Part shown: positions 6,411-8,655 of the stretch, piece after piece
How positions within the stretch are numbered: position 1 is the first letter of the stretch
Layout: each line of letters opens with the position of its first letter
From: Eggerthellaceae bacterium UBA5808
Lineage (GTDB): Bacteria; Actinomycetota; Coriobacteriia; Coriobacteriales; Eggerthellaceae
DNA: 8,655 nucleotides
Reading direction: 5' to 3'
Assembly (NCBI GenBank): GCA_002417975.1
Contig: DIDE01000057.1
Span: 1-8,655, forward strand
Notes under the pieces: model-generated
The model's input: only the letters and a program-made list of their open reading frames with translations
Databases searched by the model: none
Told to the model about the DNA's origin: nothing
Program-made: the position numbers and the translations under genes

Positions 6411-6611
6411 TTAATCCTCTTTAAGCAAAGATCTAATTTCAGCCACATAATTCGATGTAATGCGAGATAGCACCTGCATAGAAATATCAAAGCAGATCTA
6501 TCTATCCTCAATCATCATATCATCAAGCGTCATTCGTTTATCATTGAATACACCAAAAGGGATGTAAGAAACAACACGTCGTATGCATACCATGCCTGAT
6601 TTAGTACTTAG
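6411..6611 (-). pseudogene. Relic of a DUF512-type Fe-S protein gene (C-terminal end only)
   Basis: One minus-strand frame stays open from 6611 to a TAA at 6413-6411 except for a single TAG at 6500-6498. From ATG 6593 it reads 31 residues (RRVVSYIPFGVFND, then KRMTLDDMMIEDR), the stop, then 28 residues ending SNYVAEIRSLLKED. This resembles the C-terminus of DUF512 (PF04459) proteins as I remember them: a Leu/Ile-Pro segment, a [LF]DD-[MI]-T-x-ED motif, then a V-x-x-N-x-[YD] strand and a charged helix. DUF512 genes commonly sit directly upstream of der-plsY-gpsA in Clostridia and Coriobacteriia, exactly this place. The PDZ-like and Cys-rich Fe-S regions are absent, and the peptidase gene ends 20 bp upstream. 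The 3' end may survive because it carries der's ribosome site. Family assignment is by memory and not searched. Confidence 0.6.
6483..6511 (-). promoter_or_regulatory. Weak candidate promoter for der
   Basis: TTGAGG (6511-6506) and GATATT (6488-6483) are 17 bp apart on the minus strand, each matching 4 of 6 sigma-A consensus bases. They would start transcription about 80 nt before der, within the degraded frame. The tandem GATAGATAGAT lies in the spacer. No convincing terminator separates the peptidase from der, so read-through is equally possible. Confidence 0.22.
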
Positions 6612-6631
6612 TTACACAGCTATTGAAATAT

Positions 6632-7741
6632 TTAAAGATACAAAAATGGATTTACTGCTGTACCGTTAAGTTCAACTTGAAAATGTAAATGCGCTCCATA
6701 TGAATCCCCTGTGTTACCAACTGCACCGATAAGCTGACCTCGCGTAACCGTATCACCTACTGAAACAAATACAGCAGACGAATGCATATACTTAGTCACT
6801 AATCCATCACCGTGTGCTATAACAATCCAATTACCTGCTCCACCGTTATAGCTTCCGTCATTGGTTGCATAAATAACAGTTCCGCTATCAGCCGCATAAT
6901 AAGGTGTACCTTCAGCTGCTGCAAGGTCGATACCTTTATGAAACGCGGAATCAAAATCTCGATATCCAAAACCACTCGAAAGAGTACCCGCAGGACAAGG
7001 ATTTGCTAAACGTCCATTGCCATCAACAAACTGACATTGAGACGCATCAATATACGACGAACTTGCGCGCGCGGCAGCAGCAGACTGTTGTGCAGCTTCT
7101 GCTTGGAGTTCCTCTTCTGCTTGAAGTTCAGCAGCCTCGGCAGTAAGTTGAGAAACCTGCTGTTTCATGCTCGATTGCGTTGATTCAATCGTCTGACGGA
7201 TTTGATCAGCACGTTGCATTTCACTCGAAGCACGATCAGATTGTTCCTGATAATCAGAACGTGCTGCCTCTGCAGTATCGCGGGCATCTTTAGATTCTTG
7301 GACGAGCTGAGCGCTGTAATCAGAAATTGCGCCCATTGCATCATAAGACTTGATAAAGCTATCAAACGAATCGGAGCCAAGCGCCACATCAAGAAATGAG
7401 GAACTCCCGAGCTTGTACATCGTTTTAGCAGTTGAAGCTAATTTATCTTGATTCCCGCTTACCTGCTGTTCTGCTTCATGCTCACGCTGTTGGGCATCGT
7501 CGCATGATGCTTTGGCCTGAGAATAGTTAGCAACTGATTCATCATATTCTGCATTAGCTTGATTAAGCTGCGTTTGAAGATCGTTAATTTGTGCTACAAG
7601 TGCATCAGCTTGAGCGCGTTTATCGGCTGACGTCTCCGCATATGCATTAGGGCAAACACAGCACAGCGTTATAATAACTAGAACGCATCCGATAAGAAAG
7701 CTACCCAATCGATTATAGGTACAATAAAGTATTGATTTCAT
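6632..7741 (-). CDS. Secreted peptidoglycan hydrolase: coiled coil plus M23 (LytM-type) peptidase
   Basis: A cell-wall endopeptidase of 369 residues. An N-terminal signal peptide (hydrophobic core about 13-30) ends at a good AYA|ET cleavage site at 35/36. A long Gln/Ala/Glu-rich coiled coil covers about 38-110 and 140-228, split by the segment YKLGSSSFLDVALGSDSFD (109-127) that is typical of CwlO/RipC- and EnvC-like regulatory coiled coils. The M23 domain runs from about 250 to 369 with zinc and catalytic residues intact: HKGID (His268, Asp272), YMH (His320) and HLHF (His351, His353); NPFLYL closes the protein. Cys236 and Cys249 flank the linker and could form a disulfide. An in-frame TGA just upstream fixes ATG 7741; the Shine-Dalgarno GAGGTGA is unusually far away (12 nt of spacer). 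It probably has its own promoter. The family cleaves peptide cross-links, often in cell separation or elongation; the exact bond is not evident. Confidence 0.93.
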   Translation of the reverse strand: MKSILYCTYNRLGSFLIGCVLVIITLCCVCPNAYAETSADKRAQADALVAQINDLQTQLNQANAEYDESVANYSQAKASCDDAQQREHEAEQQVSGNQDKLASTAKTMYKLGSSSFLDVALGSDSFDSFIKSYDAMGAISDYSAQLVQESKDARDTAEAARSDYQEQSDRASSEMQRADQIRQTIESTQSSMKQQVSQLTAEAAELQAEEELQAEAAQQSAAAARASSSYIDASQCQFVDGNGRLANPCPAGTLSSGFGYRDFDSAFHKGIDLAAAEGTPYYAADSGTVIYATNDGSYNGGAGNWIVIAHGDGLVTKYMHSSAVFVSVGDTVTRGQLIGAVGNTGDSYGAHLHFQVELNGTAVNPFLYL

Positions 7742-7801
7742 AAACGTATATACTCACCTCTGTCCCTTTCGATGAGTTACAGTACATCATTCACCATATC
7801 A

Positions 7802-7807
7802 ATTATA
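7802..7807 (-). promoter_or_regulatory. Likely -10 element (TATAAT) of the peptidase gene
   Basis: A perfect TATAAT at 7807-7802 lies about 60 bp upstream of the peptidase ATG in an AT-rich stretch. The best -35 at 16 bp is ATTCCA, a weak match, and there is no extended TGn motif. The leader would be about 55 nt and include the GAGGTGA ribosome site. Confidence 0.4.
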
Positions 7808-7972
7808 TAGTATCAAGAAATAATGGAATTCATATGATCCCAATTGTGTAGCAGCTCGTTCCGCATCTTAAATCGCTCGATCAGGTTGATTCGCCTTATC
7901 CCGTACAACTTCCTTCACTCCGCAGATAGCACAGTGTCCCTCAAACATTGTACAAGCATTACCATGCAATGA
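7802..7972 (-). pseudogene. Possible decayed reading frame with a CxxC motif between ispH and the peptidase gene
   Basis: This covers most of the 239-bp gap between ispH and the peptidase. One minus-strand frame is open from 7972 to a TAA at 7870-7868, then open again to 7802. From ATG 7948 it reads MFEGHCAICGVKEVVRDK and then ANQPDRAI (26 residues); beyond the stop come DAERAATQLGSYEFHYF and a few more codons. The HCxxCG unit resembles one half of a zinc ribbon, and the codon content looks gene-like rather than AT-rich spacer. No Shine-Dalgarno precedes ATG 7948, so active translation is unlikely. It could be a gene relic with a nonsense mutation or a chance open frame; I do not recognise the family. 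Confidence 0.3.
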
Positions 7973-7980
7973 CTATGAAG

Positions 7981-8655
7981 CTAATATTGGCGTAATCGCT
8001 TAACAACCGCGCTAATCTGCCGCTCAGGTGTCGATGCTCCTGCAGTCACACCAATAACTGAGCACCCCATAAATGCATCAGATGGAAGTTCATCAAGAGA
8101 CTCAATATGATATGCGCGTGAAGTGATAGCAGAACATATTTCAAACAGATGCGTGGTATTAGCGGAATTATGACCACCAACAACGACCATCGCGTCAACG
8201 TGTTTTGATAGTTCTGCAGCAGCTTCTTGTCTCAATCCTGTTGCAGAACAGATTGTATCTTCAACACAAGGTTCAATGCCACGATCTCGAATCGCTTCAA
8301 TGATCGCCTGCAGATTACTGTGTACCTGTGTTGTTTGGACAACAACACCAATAGGAGCGACCAAATCATCGGGGAGTTCGTCAGGTGATGTCGCAACAAG
8401 CGCGTCTGCCCCTCCCTCGCGAGCAAAAGCACACAAACCTTCAACTTCGGGATGGCTACGCTCCCCCACAACAATCACGTGATATCCACGTTGTGCCAGA
8501 TCTCGAGCAGCTCGTTGCGCTCGAATCACATACGGGCACGTCGCATCAATGATCTTACAACCCGTTGCACAAGCCTTCTTCATAACCGAAGGCGGAACAC
8601 CATGGCTGCGGATAATAATTGTCTGAGCAGTTACATCTTCCACTCGATCAGCAAC
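7981..8655 (-). CDS. ispH: 4-hydroxy-3-methylbut-2-enyl diphosphate reductase, C-terminal 224 residues
   Basis: The last enzyme of the MEP pathway: a [4Fe-4S] protein that reduces HMBPP to IPP and DMAPP. The N-terminus, including the first cluster cysteine, lies beyond the right edge; the frame is open to 8655. Visible motifs in order: IIIRSHGVPP (substrate His), DATCPYV (second cluster Cys), HPEVEG (with the proton-donor Glu), VVQTTQ, CSATGLRQ (third cluster Cys), GGHNSANTTHLFE (substrate-binding Ser/Asn), and GVTAGASTPERQI near the C-terminus. It ends shortly after as KRLRQY, so there is no fused S1 domain of the kind seen in some Clostridia. A 239-bp gap separates it from the peptidase gene, and no clear terminator follows. 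Confidence 0.96.
   Translation of the reverse strand, partial: VADRVEDVTAQTIIIRSHGVPPSVMKKACATGCKIIDATCPYVIRAQRAARDLAQRGYHVIVVGERSHPEVEGLCAFAREGGADALVATSPDELPDDLVAPIGVVVQTTQVHSNLQAIIEAIRDRGIEPCVEDTICSATGLRQEAAAELSKHVDAMVVVGGHNSANTTHLFEICSAITSRAYHIESLDELPSDAFMGCSVIGVTAGASTPERQISAVVKRLRQY

Noticed and set aside
6498..6500. TAG in the relic as a pyrrolysine or readthrough codon
   Set aside because: TAG ends der, gpsA, the PHP gene and ispH in this window, the upstream domains of the protein are missing, and no structured readthrough element is seen.
6581..6590. Perfect 10-bp palindrome GTATGCATAC, considered as an operator or terminator stem
   Set aside because: It has no loop or T-run, is a single copy, and falls inside the DUF512-like relic frame, where codon content explains it.
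7742..7980. Intrinsic terminator, riboswitch or small RNA after ispH
   Set aside because: Only 4-5 bp stems without a following T-run were found, and no recognisable riboswitch core.
1..8655. CRISPR array, insertion sequence, tRNA/rRNA, toxin-antitoxin or defence genes
   Set aside because: No spaced repeats, terminal inverted repeats, transposase motifs, tRNA-like folds or defence-type domains were seen on either strand.

Overview
The window is a compact, single-strand (minus) run of housekeeping genes from a Gram-positive bacterium with roughly mid-40s % GC (judged by eye). Shine-Dalgarno sites are strong, and GTG starts (and probably one TTG) are used. Gene content (ispH, a CwlO/LytM-like secreted M23 hydrolase, der, plsY, gpsA, ogt, rpe, a NifS/IscS-type cysteine desulfurase, a PHP phosphatase) and the der-plsY-gpsA order fit Clostridia or Coriobacteriia. 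I lean towards a low-GC coriobacterium (Atopobium-like), but that is inference and not proven by anything in the window.

In transcription order (high to low coordinates): the C-terminal 224 residues of IspH (isoprenoid synthesis) enter from the right edge and stop at 7981. A 239-bp gap follows, holding a possible decayed zinc-ribbon-like reading frame and a probable promoter. Next is a secreted coiled-coil/M23 peptidoglycan hydrolase (6632-7741). The following 233-bp gap is not empty: read on the minus strand it holds what looks like the last ~60 codons of a DUF512-type Fe-S protein gene, interrupted by an in-frame TAG. That gene commonly sits just upstream of der in related genomes, so I interpret it as a relic pseudogene.

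From 6398 down to 159 the genes are tightly packed and probably co-transcribed: der (ribosome-assembly GTPase), plsY and gpsA (acyltransfer to, and synthesis of, sn-glycerol-3-phosphate for phospholipids; 4-bp ATGA overlap), ogt (O6-alkylguanine repair), rpe (pentose phosphate pathway), cysteine desulfurase (sulfur donor for Fe-S clusters or thiolated tRNA) and a histidinol-phosphatase-like PHP enzyme (second ATGA overlap). After a 51-bp gap a lysine-rich unknown protein starts at 107 and runs off the left edge.

I found no mobile element, CRISPR array, RNA gene, defence system or other plainly new system. The most interesting signals are the gene relics in the two longer gaps and two start-codon choices decided by Shine-Dalgarno position.
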